A DNA stretch of 64,000 nucleotides from Fibrobacter sp. UWEL (GTDB taxonomy: Bacteria; Fibrobacterota; Fibrobacteria; Fibrobacterales; Fibrobacteraceae): the NCBI RefSeq assembly GCF_900142535.1, contig NZ_FRBE01000005.1, forward strand, positions 124,001-188,000, read 5' to 3'. Positions 44,764 through 54,252 of this stretch are shown piece after piece. The position numbers and the translations under genes are program-made. How positions within the stretch are numbered: position 1 is the first letter of the stretch; every line of letters starts with the position of its first letter. Below the pieces are notes generated by a model. It saw only the letters and a program-made list of their open reading frames with translations. It did no database searches and was not told the origin of the DNA.

Positions 44764-44884
44764 TTCGACCTACAAGTTAGCTTTTATTTAAAGACTTTTT
44801 TTAAATCTGTTGCAGTTTTACAAATTTTTTAGTTATTTTAGGGCTATCCGTTATTTGGTTTTATCCTTAAAGGGAAAATTGTAT

Positions 44885-46303
44885 ATGAATATGAAGAGAG
44901 TATCTAAGTTTGGCCTCTGCCTGGTCAGCGCCCTGGCACTGAATGCCTTCGCCCAGACCGATTGGGCAGGCAAGGACCTGAATGTTTCTTTTAGTAACAA
45001 GAAAATCGACGGTTTTGACTTCTCCAAGTCCAAGGCTGTGAAGAACACCACCGACTTCCGTCGTGCAACTGGTGAAAGCCCCAAGTTCGCAAAGGCAAAC
45101 CTTCCGGAAGTATCCTTCCAGAACGCTGTGATTACCAGTGCAAACTTCGAAGACGCAAACCTCCAGAAGGTCGTCATTAGCGGTGCAGATATTCGTAACT
45201 CTTCCTTTGAAGGTGCAAACCTGGAAGGCGCAAACCTTTACCGCGCCACCCTCCTTGGTAGCCAGTTCCCCAAGACCAACATGAAGAATGCTCGTCTGGA
45301 CGCTATGAAGGTGGACGAAAATACCGACTTTAGCAAGGCTGACCTCTCCATGGCTTCCGTTATGGACGTTGACCTTACCGGTGCAGATTTCACTAAGGCA
45401 AACCTCACCAACACTAACTTCTCCCGTTCCTTGATGGCAGGTGCAGACCTCCGTAAGGCAACTTTGGTGAAGACCGACTTTACCGCATGTAACCTCATTG
45501 CAGCAAAGTTCAAGGGTGTTGACCTGATCGACGTTAACTTCGCCAAGGCAGGTCTTTCCCAGGCTGAATTCGGCGGTGCAGATTTCAAGAACGTGAACCT
45601 GCAGGAAGCAGACCTTTCTCTGACTACCTTTAACGATGTTGACCTTTCCAAGACTCAGCTCCAGAAGGCCAAGTTCGCTCAGTCCACCGTCAAGAACATG
45701 AAGTTCTCCGGCCAGGACCTGACTGGCGTGGTATTCGATAAGGGTTCCGTTTCCAAGAGCGAATTCACCAAGAGCAAGCTGAACAAGGCTTCTTTCTACG
45801 ATGCAACAGTGGAAAAGAACGAATTCCAGGGTGCAGAACTGATGAAGGCAGTGTTTGACGGTGCATTCGTCCGTAAGAACATCTTCGATAAGTCTGACCT
45901 GACCAAGGCAAACTTCGCAAACTCCACCATCGAACGTTCCGACTTCATTCTCGCCCAGATGGGTGGCGTAAGCTTCGCAGGTGCTAAGCTGGAAATGGTG
46001 AACTTCACCAATGCCAACATGCAGGGTATCAAGATTGACGCCGACACCAAGATGAACGACGTTGACTTCTCCGGTGCAAATCTGGAAGGTGCAAAGATCG
46101 AAAAGTTCACCGCTAAGAAGGTGATTTACGATAACAAGACCGTCTTCCCCTCCGGCTTCGATCCTCGTCAGTACGGTTTCACCAAGCGCGGTGAAAAGGC
46201 TGCAGACATTAAGGTTTCCGGCTCTGGCAAGGGCAAGGTAGCCGACGACGCAATGCCGAAGAAGAAGAAGAAGCGTAAGAAAGCCGACGACGACGAAGAT
46301 TAA
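44885..46303 (+). CDS. Secreted pentapeptide-repeat protein
   Basis: A signal peptide (ALALNAFAQ) is followed by about 70 pentapeptide repeats of A-(D/N)-(L/F)-x-x type, for example ANLEGANLYRATL, which form a right-handed quadrilateral beta helix. The end is a basic then acidic tail (KKKKKRKKADDDED). The ATG at 44885 is used because a ribosome site (AAAGGGA) lies 9 bases upstream and the signal peptide follows directly. The function is unknown; the export signal sets it apart from Qnr-type gyrase protectors. Confidence 0.88.
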   Translation: MNMKRVSKFGLCLVSALALNAFAQTDWAGKDLNVSFSNKKIDGFDFSKSKAVKNTTDFRRATGESPKFAKANLPEVSFQNAVITSANFEDANLQKVVISGADIRNSSFEGANLEGANLYRATLLGSQFPKTNMKNARLDAMKVDENTDFSKADLSMASVMDVDLTGADFTKANLTNTNFSRSLMAGADLRKATLVKTDFTACNLIAAKFKGVDLIDVNFAKAGLSQAEFGGADFKNVNLQEADLSLTTFNDVDLSKTQLQKAKFAQSTVKNMKFSGQDLTGVVFDKGSVSKSEFTKSKLNKASFYDATVEKNEFQGAELMKAVFDGAFVRKNIFDKSDLTKANFANSTIERSDFILAQMGGVSFAGAKLEMVNFTNANMQGIKIDADTKMNDVDFSGANLEGAKIEKFTAKKVIYDNKTVFPSGFDPRQYGFTKRGEKAADIKVSGSGKGKVADDAMPKKKKKRKKADDDED

Positions 46304-46326
46304 TTCTTCCCTTTTAACGGATTATG

Positions 46327-46360
46327 AGAAAAGGCACTCGAGAGAGTGCCTTTTCTTTTT
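46327..46360. terminator. Bidirectional terminator
   Basis: The perfect stem AAAAGGCACTC / GAGTGCCTTTT with a GAGA loop is followed by a pyrimidine run. radA is convergent from the other side. Confidence 0.88.
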
Positions 46361-46395
46361 TTCCTTTTTTTGCTATTTCGATTTCTTTTAGGGGC

Positions 46396-47790
46396 TTATT
46401 GCTTATCCATCAGCCAGGAGATGGCCTCCCCCAGGGTTTTGACTCGAGTCACCTTCAAGGAGCTTTTGGAGTCTGCCGGAATGTTTCCGCCAGCGGGAAC
46501 GATGGCCTCGGTCATCCCCAGGCGACGAGCTTCCTTAAGGCGCTGGTCCAAGAGGCTTACACTACGGATTTCTCCGGAGAGGCCCAGTTCCCCGATGGCG
46601 ATAGTCTGACGGGAAAGTGGAATACCCAGATGGTTGCTGGCGATGGCCAAGGCCAGAGCCAAGTCCGAGGACGTATCGTTTACCTTCATGCCGCCAGCGA
46701 TGCTTGCAAATACATCGGAAGCCCCGATGGTAATGCCCCCAAACTTTTCCAGCAGGGCAAGAATGATGGTGAGGCGTTTGGCATCGATACCGGCGGCCAC
46801 CCGCTGGGGTACCGCGAAGGTAGATTGATTGACAAGAGCCTGCGTCTCGAACAGGAGTGCGCGGGAACCTTCCAGCGTGCAGCAGACCACACTGCCCGGT
46901 GTAGGCGGTACGCCCTCCTGCAGGAATACCTTGCTGGGGTTGGGAACCGAGGCAAGCCCGTGGCTCGTCATCTCGAAGACGCCGATTTCATCTGTCGCTC
47001 CAAAGCGGTTCTTGATGGTACGGAGGAGGCGGTACTGATGGTTGCGGTCCCCTTCGAAGTAGACCACCGTATCCACCATATGTTCCAGAATGCGAGGGCC
47101 GGCAATCTGACCGTCCTTTGTGACATGGCCGATCAGAACCGTGATGCACCCGCTATTCTTAGCCCACACCATCAGGTCCAGAGTACATTCCCGAAGTTGG
47201 GCAGCAGAGCCCGGGGTTCCATTCAGGTCGCCTTTATAGACGGTCTGGATGGAGTCGATGACCAAGATCTGCGGTTTGATTTCGTTTGCCTGCTGGATGA
47301 TTTTTTCAAGACTTGTCTCGCACAGCAGGAGCATGTCCGAGCCTGCAACATCTAGACGTTCGCTGCGAAGCTTGACCTGGCAGGCGCTTTCTTCGCCACT
47401 TACATACAGGGCCTTGACTCCGGCGGCGTTCATGGTAGCAAGAGTCGTCAGAACCAGAGTGGATTTGCCAATACCGGGATCGCCGCCAATGAGGACAAGG
47501 CTTCCGGGAGCGAAGCCACCGCCCAGCACGCGGTCGAATTCCGTATTGGCAGTACTTAACCGTTTCGTATCTTCGGTAGCTACATCCTTGAGGGAAACCA
47601 CCTGATGGACAGGACCGCCCAGGCCTCGTCCACCGCGACCTGCGGCCACATCCAACTTTTCTACCACATGTTCCTTAAGGCTACTCCAGGCCCCACAGAA
47701 GGGGCACTTGCCCGCCCATTTAGGAGTGGTGTTACCGCATTCCGTGCAAAGGAATTCAATTTCTTTCTTGTTTTTATTTACTGCTACCAT
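46396..47790 (-). CDS. radA: DNA repair protein RadA
   Basis: RadA is a RecA-like helicase that extends branch migration in recombination. It has a four-Cys zinc finger (CTECGN...CPFCGAW, about 13-32), Walker A GGDPGIGKSTLV near 100, the RadA motif KNRFGATDEIGVFEM near 255, and a C-terminal Lon-like domain. The ATG at 47790 gives the usual short N-terminus before the finger. Length 464 fits. Confidence 0.96.
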   Translation of the reverse strand: MVAVNKNKKEIEFLCTECGNTTPKWAGKCPFCGAWSSLKEHVVEKLDVAAGRGGRGLGGPVHQVVSLKDVATEDTKRLSTANTEFDRVLGGGFAPGSLVLIGGDPGIGKSTLVLTTLATMNAAGVKALYVSGEESACQVKLRSERLDVAGSDMLLLCETSLEKIIQQANEIKPQILVIDSIQTVYKGDLNGTPGSAAQLRECTLDLMVWAKNSGCITVLIGHVTKDGQIAGPRILEHMVDTVVYFEGDRNHQYRLLRTIKNRFGATDEIGVFEMTSHGLASVPNPSKVFLQEGVPPTPGSVVCCTLEGSRALLFETQALVNQSTFAVPQRVAAGIDAKRLTIILALLEKFGGITIGASDVFASIAGGMKVNDTSSDLALALAIASNHLGIPLSRQTIAIGELGLSGEIRSVSLLDQRLKEARRLGMTEAIVPAGGNIPADSKSSLKVTRVKTLGEAISWLMDKQ

Positions 47791-47869
47791 GAGCACCAAT
47801 ATAGATAAACCCTTCTGACACTTTATGTCAAAAAATAAAAATAGTGCTCAAATTTTCACTTTTGCAAAA

Positions 47870-48018
47870 GACACTGTATACCCACAATGTTTAAATCCTA
47901 CCCAAATGTTGCCCCAAGTTTACATTTAGGCGGTTTTGGGAGAATTTGCGCTTGAACTGACCCTACTTGACTGCGGTTTGACTGCGGATGGTCATAAACA
48001 CGGAAAGTATACAGTGTC
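47870..48018. repeat. 12-bp inverted repeats 125 bp apart upstream of the fibro-slime gene
   Basis: GACACTGTATAC at 47870-47881 and its exact reverse complement at 48007-48018 bracket 125 bases without a convincing gene. They may mark the ends of a small inserted element, or be operator arms. Otherwise the gap 47800-48095 shows only AT-rich sequence. Confidence 0.4.
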
Positions 48019-48095
48019 ATCGGAGTTAACGGCAACTGGGAAACAGTTCGGCAATTACGCTCATTCCTCTGGCAACTTTTTTCAAAGAGTACGAT

Positions 48096-49871
48096 GTGGA
48101 CACCTTGTACTTTGTTCCTGATCAGGAACAATTCCTCACCGAAGGCGATGATGGTTGGTATACCCAGTTCCCTGAAGGTGCAGAAGGCGTTTGCAAATAT
48201 GACATTCCCATGGTCGTTTACGATACTGACGCAAAACTGCATCCCGCATTCTCCTGCTATGGAATGACAGGGGAAGGATGTCAGAAGGGAGCCCAGGGAA
48301 TCAGCGCAAGCGAGGCTCTAAAGGCAACTGACGCTTGTATAGGCATCACAACCGGCCTGGTAGAAAACACCCTGGACGAAACCGTCAATCAGTTCAAGCG
48401 CAAGCCTAAGTTGACTAAGAAGGGTACAGCATGTTTCTTCAGCGAAGAACTCTTTAGCCAGCTCTTTAATGCGACTCAGGATGTAAACGAAGCCAGCTGT
48501 ACTACTCTACCCTTAATAAGATCAAGCAACTATGGATGGGGTTTTGAGTCCGACTTCTTCCAAAGCCCTGGTGCAAAGGATCCTGGCGGATTCTTCCCGG
48601 TAGAACAATCTACAGACGAAAGTATTAAGGCAATGGGCTCAACACCCTTGGCAGATGCCCGCGTAAAGCGCGCTGCAGATGGTCCTATTTTCTACGGATC
48701 TGAATTGAGAAAGATCAACGAAGCTACCGGTTACGCAAACATCAAGACAGTCTGTAACGGTCCCGGCTGGGATGGTGGCAAGGATTGCGAAGGCGTATTT
48801 GGAGATGGAGACAAGACCGAAGCGCTTATCCAGAGCATTTACCGCGATGCCAAGTGCGTAATCGGCTGGTCCTGCCCTGATCAGGCACCCGAAGAATGGA
48901 TCTTCTTTAAGGACGGTACAGAAACAGCATTGTCTTCCAGCGAAAACAAACTTTCCGGATCGTCCCGTTGGACCGGCGAACGTAACCAGCACTTCTGTAC
49001 AGAATCTCACCTTACCTTCACTTACAACGAAGGTCAGACCTTCTCTGTGCTTGGCGATGACGACATATGGGTATACATTGACAACAAGTTGGCCATCGAC
49101 TTGGGCGGCACCCATCTAGCAGCCCCGGGCTTTGTAGACTTGAACAAGTTTGTAGGCAAAAGCGGAAAGCTGGTTGTTGGCGAATCCTACAATCTGGACA
49201 TGTTCACCTGCGATCGCCGTACCACCATGTCTAATCTAACCGTCGAAACCAACATCTTCATGCGAGCAAAGCAGTCCTCCATTCAGGTTCAAGCAAGTAA
49301 GGATCAGAATTCCTCCACCACCACCAACTACCAGATCTGTTACAGAAAATCCCAGAGCGATTGCCAGAACATGATCAACGGCACTATTGAGGATCCCGAA
49401 ACTTGTGCATCTGCACCGAGCATCAAATTCGTCCTGACCAAGGGAGAAAATTACAATAGCGACGAATCAGTAGTTCTTGAAGTCGGCAAGGTTCATTACG
49501 GAGGCATTGACTTGACCAACATTAACAAACCCTTGATTGACAGATCCAAGATTAACGATCTTTCCGATGGCGAATATACCCTGTTTGCTGAAATCGAGGG
49601 CAAACACAAGAAGATTACCTCATTCCGCATTGGCGGTGAAGACGCCATTACCACAAAGCCAGTGGCAGCCTCCAACCTGAAGGTTCATTCTAACGGAGCA
49701 TCCATTGCTATTACCGCACAGGGCGCCAAGACATTCGCTGTCATGGATATGATGGGCAGAGTCCTGAAGTCCGGCAACCTGATGAACGGACTGGCAAGCA
49801 TCCCCATGAATCGCAGCGGAAGCTTCATGGTACGCGTAGGCAACCAGACCCAGCGAGTAAACCTGAAGTAA
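48096..49871 (+). CDS. Fibro-slime domain protein, probably 5'-truncated
   Basis: The centre (about 255-385) is the PA14-like fibro-slime domain: GDDDIWVYIDNKLAIDLGGTH, TFTYNEG and YNLDMFTCDRR. The C-terminus (about 520-591) resembles a sorting or adhesion domain (MDMMGRVLKSG, ending RVNLK), as in type IX-like tails. Proteins of this class are normally exported, but this frame starts at a GTG (48096, AAAGAG 6 bases upstream) with no signal peptide. Upstream codons in frame (ATFFKEYDVDTLYF) read like protein up to a stop at 48027, so the 5' end appears lost. Confidence 0.7.
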   Translation: MDTLYFVPDQEQFLTEGDDGWYTQFPEGAEGVCKYDIPMVVYDTDAKLHPAFSCYGMTGEGCQKGAQGISASEALKATDACIGITTGLVENTLDETVNQFKRKPKLTKKGTACFFSEELFSQLFNATQDVNEASCTTLPLIRSSNYGWGFESDFFQSPGAKDPGGFFPVEQSTDESIKAMGSTPLADARVKRAADGPIFYGSELRKINEATGYANIKTVCNGPGWDGGKDCEGVFGDGDKTEALIQSIYRDAKCVIGWSCPDQAPEEWIFFKDGTETALSSSENKLSGSSRWTGERNQHFCTESHLTFTYNEGQTFSVLGDDDIWVYIDNKLAIDLGGTHLAAPGFVDLNKFVGKSGKLVVGESYNLDMFTCDRRTTMSNLTVETNIFMRAKQSSIQVQASKDQNSSTTTNYQICYRKSQSDCQNMINGTIEDPETCASAPSIKFVLTKGENYNSDESVVLEVGKVHYGGIDLTNINKPLIDRSKINDLSDGEYTLFAEIEGKHKKITSFRIGGEDAITTKPVAASNLKVHSNGASIAITAQGAKTFAVMDMMGRVLKSGNLMNGLASIPMNRSGSFMVRVGNQTQRVNLK

Positions 49872-49908
49872 TCCAAATTACAAGCAGTTTATAGCTGTAC
49901 AAACATTT

Positions 49909-49939
49909 AAGGCAGATCCTTTTAGGGTCTGCCTTTTTA
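49909..49939 (+). terminator. Terminator after the fibro-slime gene
   Basis: The stem AAGGCAGA / TCTGCCTT is followed by a T run. Confidence 0.75.
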
Positions 49940-49947
49940 TGTTCCTC

Positions 49948-49969
49948 AAAATACAAGCGCTTGTATTTT
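49948..49969. repeat. Perfect 22-bp palindrome
   Basis: The 22 bases centred between 49958 and 49959 (half-site AAAATACAAGC) are perfectly self-complementary without a loop. It lies between two convergent genes, 8 bases past the minus-strand stop at 49977, and may help terminate that gene or be a protein site. Confidence 0.5.
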
Positions 49970-49976
49970 TACGGGG

Positions 49977-50729
49977 TTAATAAAAGGAAAGGGAGAATCC
50001 CAACTGAGCGAAGTAGTGATACTTCATATCCGCATCGAAATTCTTTTCAAAGCGGACGCCCCCATCCACAAAACCGTGAAGAACCCGGTCAGAGCTGGCC
50101 AAGGGAGAAAGGCGCAGGCCTACATCGTTCATATAGGTAAAGCTGCGCTTGTGGAACCCTTCGGAAATAAGCTGGGTATTCAAGCGGCTTCTGTCCAGAA
50201 TGCCTAACCAGGCGCCAGGAACCACAGGAACGTAGAAAGTTCCACACACGGCATAAACCGGAATAAGGGCGATGGTTGCAAGGACGGTGCCTACGGTTCC
50301 CATCTTTTCGGGAGCCTTGGTGGAATCCTTCTTGGTTTCAGGACCGCGGAAAAGAGGACCAATGCCACCCATAATTGCGCCCGCAGCTACAATCCACAGG
50401 GATTCATCGGAGACTACCTGGAAATCCTCGGCGCCGATCTGCAGGTGCAGCGGTTCAAAGCCTACGGACACAGGCCAGCTCTTGGAAAGAGGGAACATGT
50501 AGCCGATACCAAAGTCAATGCCGTTACTGGGAGCGTAGCTAGAACGTACATACAAGCCGGCGGCAAGGAACTTGGGATAGGGATTCAAGCCGGAGCCAAT
50601 GATTCTTGCCACCTGCTCGTTACTCAGCTTTTTTACTTCCGGCTGGGTAGCTGTAGAGTCTTCCTGCGCGAAGGAGGCGCAGGACAAAGCCAGCAGAAGG
50701 GCAAAAAAGCTTGACGCAATTTTATGCAT
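49977..50729 (-). CDS. Hypothetical secreted/outer-membrane protein
   Basis: A signal peptide (SCASFAQ, about 21) precedes about 230 residues with alternating hydrophobic strands (LAAGLYVRSSYAPSNGIDFGIGYMF; DGGVRFEKNFDADMKYHYFAQLGFSLSFY). The end in an aromatic residue (Tyr) and strand pattern suggest a small outer-membrane beta barrel. The family is not recognised. It overlaps the deaminase gene by 8 bases. Confidence 0.65.
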   Translation of the reverse strand: MHKIASSFFALLLALSCASFAQEDSTATQPEVKKLSNEQVARIIGSGLNPYPKFLAAGLYVRSSYAPSNGIDFGIGYMFPLSKSWPVSVGFEPLHLQIGAEDFQVVSDESLWIVAAGAIMGGIGPLFRGPETKKDSTKAPEKMGTVGTVLATIALIPVYAVCGTFYVPVVPGAWLGILDRSRLNTQLISEGFHKRSFTYMNDVGLRLSPLASSDRVLHGFVDGGVRFEKNFDADMKYHYFAQLGFSLSFY

Positions 50730-51282
50730 TAGGCTTGCTCACCACCGGGCGGATACGCTTACCGCAGAGGGTCACCACGATTTTTGCCTGAGCGAACATG
50801 TAGTAGGCGGTATCGCGGCTGTTATTGAGGGTGGACTTGGGATCGTAATCATCCTTCGTCACGAAAACTTCGGAAACGCCAGAAAGGCTTACATCCAGAG
50901 CGCAACGTTCGCAGGGGAAGCCAATGACGTAAAGCTTGGAACCTGCAGGGACCTTACCGCGGGCATAATGGAGAGCGTTGATTTCGGCATGGACCATAAA
51001 GGGATACTTGTTGGCCTCGAATTCGTGATGGCTCAAGAGTTCGCCGGAGTCTGCATCCAGCAGGTCGTATGCCAGCAGCTGCTTTTCGCGGGTGTAAGGC
51101 ACGGTCTCATCGTCAAAGCCTGCGGGAGCGCCGTTGTAGCCGGTACTGATGACGCGACCTTCGGGAGACACCAGGATAGCGCCCATCTGAGTGTTCTGAT
51201 CTTTGGAAAGACGAGCCTGAGCCACCATCATCTGGGTGTAGACTTCGTCGCGAAGCTTTGTACGAGAAGAGTTATTATTCAT
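50722..51282 (-). CDS. dCMP deaminase-like zinc deaminase
   Basis: The zinc site is complete: HAEINAL near residue 92 and PCERCALDVS near 113, the pattern of dCMP and cytidine deaminases (ComEB type). dCMP deaminase makes dUMP for thymidylate synthesis. The ATG at 51282 (MNNNSSRTKLRDE) is used rather than a TTG 3 codons earlier. Free dCMP versus other substrates is not decided by sequence. Confidence 0.87.
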   Translation of the reverse strand: MNNNSSRTKLRDEVYTQMMVAQARLSKDQNTQMGAILVSPEGRVISTGYNGAPAGFDDETVPYTREKQLLAYDLLDADSGELLSHHEFEANKYPFMVHAEINALHYARGKVPAGSKLYVIGFPCERCALDVSLSGVSEVFVTKDDYDPKSTLNNSRDTAYYMFAQAKIVVTLCGKRIRPVVSKPNA

Positions 51283-51371
51283 GATGGACAAAATATATAT
51301 AAAAATGCTAGATCCTTCGCTTTCGCTCAGGATGACAGACGGATGAACGGTTCAAGATGACATATAAGAAA

Positions 51372-51405
51372 AACTGGCAGCAACCGAAGTCACTGCCAGC
51401 TTTTT
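51372..51405. terminator. Terminator hairpin
   Basis: The stem AACTGGCAG / CTGCCAG(CTT) is followed by T's and flanked by AAAA on the left, so it can act in both directions, mostly for the minus-strand SDR gene. Confidence 0.6.
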
Positions 51406-51485
51406 GGGGGTTAGGAGGATCTACTTAGGGATTTTGCCCTGTTTTTAAGGTTTTTCCCTATTTTCACCTATTTAGATGCACGAGA

Positions 51486-52220
51486 TTATTCGACGGTTGC
51501 ACCTTTTTTCACGGCATCTTCAAGAGACATGCCGGTAAATTCCTGAGCGCAGAACCAGCGACCGCTCTTCTTGTCATCCAGCAGGACACCCACCATGGAA
51601 CCCGGAATCACAGTTTCGGGAGCGTTGGGAGCGGCGGGGCCACCCAGATCCGTACGGAGCCAACCCGGATCCATGACGTTCATCATGACGTCGGTACCAT
51701 TCAGCTTGACGGCAAAATCCTTCACGAACTTGGTGAGGGCAGCCTTTGCACAGGCATAGCCCATCAATTCCGGTTCGTTGGCGATGCCGCTGGTGGTAAG
51801 CTGCATACGGCCAAAGCCACGCTGGATCATGCCCGGAAGGAAATGATAGGCAATCTGGATGGGAGCGTAGAAGTTCACAGCCATAGCGTGGTGAAAGTCT
51901 TCCATGGTGTTGGAAAGGTAATCCTGGAAGTAATGGCTCATGAGACCTGCATTATTGAACACCAGGTCCACCTGGACACCCCAGGAATCGATTTCAGCGA
52001 GAGCGGCAGAGATTTCGTCGGCGCTTTCCAGGTTGCAGCCAACAGCACGCACTTCCACGCCATAGGGTTTCAATTCTTCGATGACCTTATCTGCGTTGGC
52101 CTTGCAACGGCCCTGAAGAATAATATTTGCGCCAAGCTTTGCCATTTCGATGGCCGTGAGACGGCCTACACCACGGCAGCCGCCGGTAATCAAGGTCCAT
52201 TTACCCTTAACGTCAATCAT
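51486..52220 (-). CDS. SDR family oxidoreductase
   Basis: This is a short-chain dehydrogenase: TLITGGCRGVGRLTAIEM near the N-terminus (TGxxxGxG), VFNNAGL (NNAG), and the Tyr-x3-Lys pair in GYACAKAALTKF. The catalytic Ser is in LTTSGIA. I chose the ATG at 52220 since it gives a standard SDR start (MIDVKGKWTLITGG). The substrate is unknown. Confidence 0.88.
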   Translation of the reverse strand: MIDVKGKWTLITGGCRGVGRLTAIEMAKLGANIILQGRCKANADKVIEELKPYGVEVRAVGCNLESADEISAALAEIDSWGVQVDLVFNNAGLMSHYFQDYLSNTMEDFHHAMAVNFYAPIQIAYHFLPGMIQRGFGRMQLTTSGIANEPELMGYACAKAALTKFVKDFAVKLNGTDVMMNVMDPGWLRTDLGGPAAPNAPETVIPGSMVGVLLDDKKSGRWFCAQEFTGMSLEDAVKKGATVE

Positions 52221-52409
52221 ATTTCCAATCCCGTTGTTCAGTGGTTCTGTCTCAAAGTTATTAAAAATACTGGCAGAAACGCCCCTCTTTTTTTCATTTC
52301 CTGTATACAGGCGTAAATGCTCAAGATTTAAAGAAGAAGCCTCTTCCGCCAAGGTGTACACGCAGAAACTATTACTACATTTCCAAGGAACATAAAAAGG
52401 GATTAGAAT

Positions 52410-54068
52410 ATGTCCAGAGATAATTGGGGTTCAAAGATTGGCGTGATCCTGGCGGTTGCCGGTTCTGCAGTTGGTCTTGGCAACTTTTTACGATTCCCGG
52501 TGCAGGCTGCTACAAACGGCGGCGGCTCCTTCATCATTCCTTACCTCATCGCCTTCCTGCTTTTGGGCATTCCCCTTTCCTGGATGGAATGGACCTTAGG
52601 CCGCGCCGCTGGTGCAAGGCGTCATGGTACAGCGCCTGGCGGTTTCCATTACCTGCTAGGAAAGAAGTCCTGGGCAAAGCACTTGGGCTCCCTCTGCATT
52701 TTGCCCCCGCTGTTCATCACTTTCTACTACATGTTTATCCAGTCCTGGATTCTGGCCTTTACCTACTATTCCGCCACAGGAACCCTGATGGACGTGGTGA
52801 AGGGCGGCTACGGCCCCATGAAGGAATTCTTCGGCAATTACATTATGCTGAACACCCAGCTGGGTCCCTTCCCCGCTGCCATCGTATTCTTCCTCATTAC
52901 CTTCGCTTGCAACATGGCCTTGCTCTCCTTCGGCGTCCGTAAGGGAATTGAACGAGTGAACAAGATTACCATGCCCATTCTTTTGATCATGGGCCTGATC
53001 CTGGTGGGACGCGTCCTGACCATTGACGGTATCGGTCAGGGTCTTGCTTTCGTGTGGAACCCCAACCTTTCTGAAATTGCAAACCCCACAGTCTGGCTGG
53101 CCGCTTCTGGCCAGGTGTTCTTCACCATGAGCCTGGGCATGGGTATTGTATTCTGCTATGCTAGTTACCTGAAGCCTAAGGAAGACCTGGTTCTTTCCTC
53201 CCTCACTGCAGGCGCCACCAACGGTTTTGCCGAAGTGATTCTGGGCGGAACCATCGTGATTCCTATGGCAGTTCTCATTGCAGGTAACAACATTGAAGAA
53301 TGTGCCAAGCTGGGAACCTTCGGTCTCGGCTTCCAGACCATGCCTTTCGTATTTGGCCAGCTGCCCTTTGGCGGTTTCTTCCAGACATTGTGGTTTGGCA
53401 TGCTGTTTATTGCTGGTGTCACCAGTGCCATCTCTATTATCCAGCCCCTTATCAGCTTCTGCGAGGACGACCTGAAGCAGAGCCGCAAGGGAGCCATCAC
53501 CTCTGTCAGTGTAGTGACATTCCTAGGCGGTCTCGTCGGAATCTTTGGCCTTGCCGCCGGTGCGGTTGACGAATTTGACTTCTGGGGCGGCAGTTTCCTT
53601 CTGGTGTTCATCGGAACCATCCAAGCATTCATTTTTTCCTTTGTTCTTGGTAAACGTAAGGCGAAGCAGGCTGATGGTTCCGATGAATCCGAGGCATTTG
53701 CCCTGATGAACGAAGGTGCGGCATTGAAGCTTCCAAAATTTTTCAGATTCATCATCCGTTACGTCTGCCCCGCCTACCTGGCCATTGTACTTGTGGCTTG
53801 GCTCGTTCACGACGGCTGGGCAGTAGTAAGCCTGCAGGGAGTTTCTCCCGATGCAATGGTGACTTTCCTGGGCCACCAGATGAGCCAGATTTCCTTCACC
53901 TGGGGAATTCGTATTTTCCTCCTGGTGTTAACCATCTTGCTGAACGTACTGATTTACTTCGCTTGGAAGAAGGGCGATCCTGCCGATTTGCCCTCTAAGC
54001 ACATCCACAAGCAAGACATGCCTGTAGGTGATTCTGACGAAGTTGCAACTTCTAACAAGGAGGCCTAA
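52410..54068 (+). CDS. Sodium-dependent transporter (SNF/NSS family)
   Basis: The LeuT-fold symporter has the N-terminal signature WGSKIGVILAVAGSAVGLGNFLRFP and TNGGGSFIIPYLIAFLLLGIP, which includes unwound TM1 and the sodium sites. It has about 12 membrane spans in 552 residues. The substrate is likely a neutral or aromatic amino acid. It is directly followed by a 35-residue membrane protein, the usual partner of some NSS transporters. Confidence 0.93.
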   Translation: MSRDNWGSKIGVILAVAGSAVGLGNFLRFPVQAATNGGGSFIIPYLIAFLLLGIPLSWMEWTLGRAAGARRHGTAPGGFHYLLGKKSWAKHLGSLCILPPLFITFYYMFIQSWILAFTYYSATGTLMDVVKGGYGPMKEFFGNYIMLNTQLGPFPAAIVFFLITFACNMALLSFGVRKGIERVNKITMPILLIMGLILVGRVLTIDGIGQGLAFVWNPNLSEIANPTVWLAASGQVFFTMSLGMGIVFCYASYLKPKEDLVLSSLTAGATNGFAEVILGGTIVIPMAVLIAGNNIEECAKLGTFGLGFQTMPFVFGQLPFGGFFQTLWFGMLFIAGVTSAISIIQPLISFCEDDLKQSRKGAITSVSVVTFLGGLVGIFGLAAGAVDEFDFWGGSFLLVFIGTIQAFIFSFVLGKRKAKQADGSDESEAFALMNEGAALKLPKFFRFIIRYVCPAYLAIVLVAWLVHDGWAVVSLQGVSPDAMVTFLGHQMSQISFTWGIRIFLLVLTILLNVLIYFAWKKGDPADLPSKHIHKQDMPVGDSDEVATSNKEA

Positions 54069-54070
54069 TC

Positions 54071-54178
54071 ATGGAACTTTCTACGGGTGGACTTATTTTC
54101 ATGGTAGGCTCCTGGGCCGCCATCATCGCGCTCTGCGTTTTCTGCTTCGCCAAGGTTTTAGGCGGCAAGAAAAAGTAG
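54071..54178 (+). CDS. MetS-like small membrane partner of the sodium symporter
   Basis: The 35-residue protein starts at an ATG 7 bases after an ideal AAGGAGG and 2 bases after the symporter stop. It has one membrane span (about 8-30, with LIFMVGSWAAIIALCVFCF) and a basic end (GGKKK). Small proteins of this type, such as MetS of Corynebacterium, sit next to NSS-family transporters and are needed for transport in that case. The role here is inferred from position and shape. Confidence 0.82.
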   Translation: MELSTGGLIFMVGSWAAIIALCVFCFAKVLGGKKK

Positions 54179-54252
54179 TCCTGTAATAAAAAGATTGTAC
54201 GGAAGAACAAACACAGAGTTCCCTGGAGGGAACTTTAAAATGGAGAAATAAA

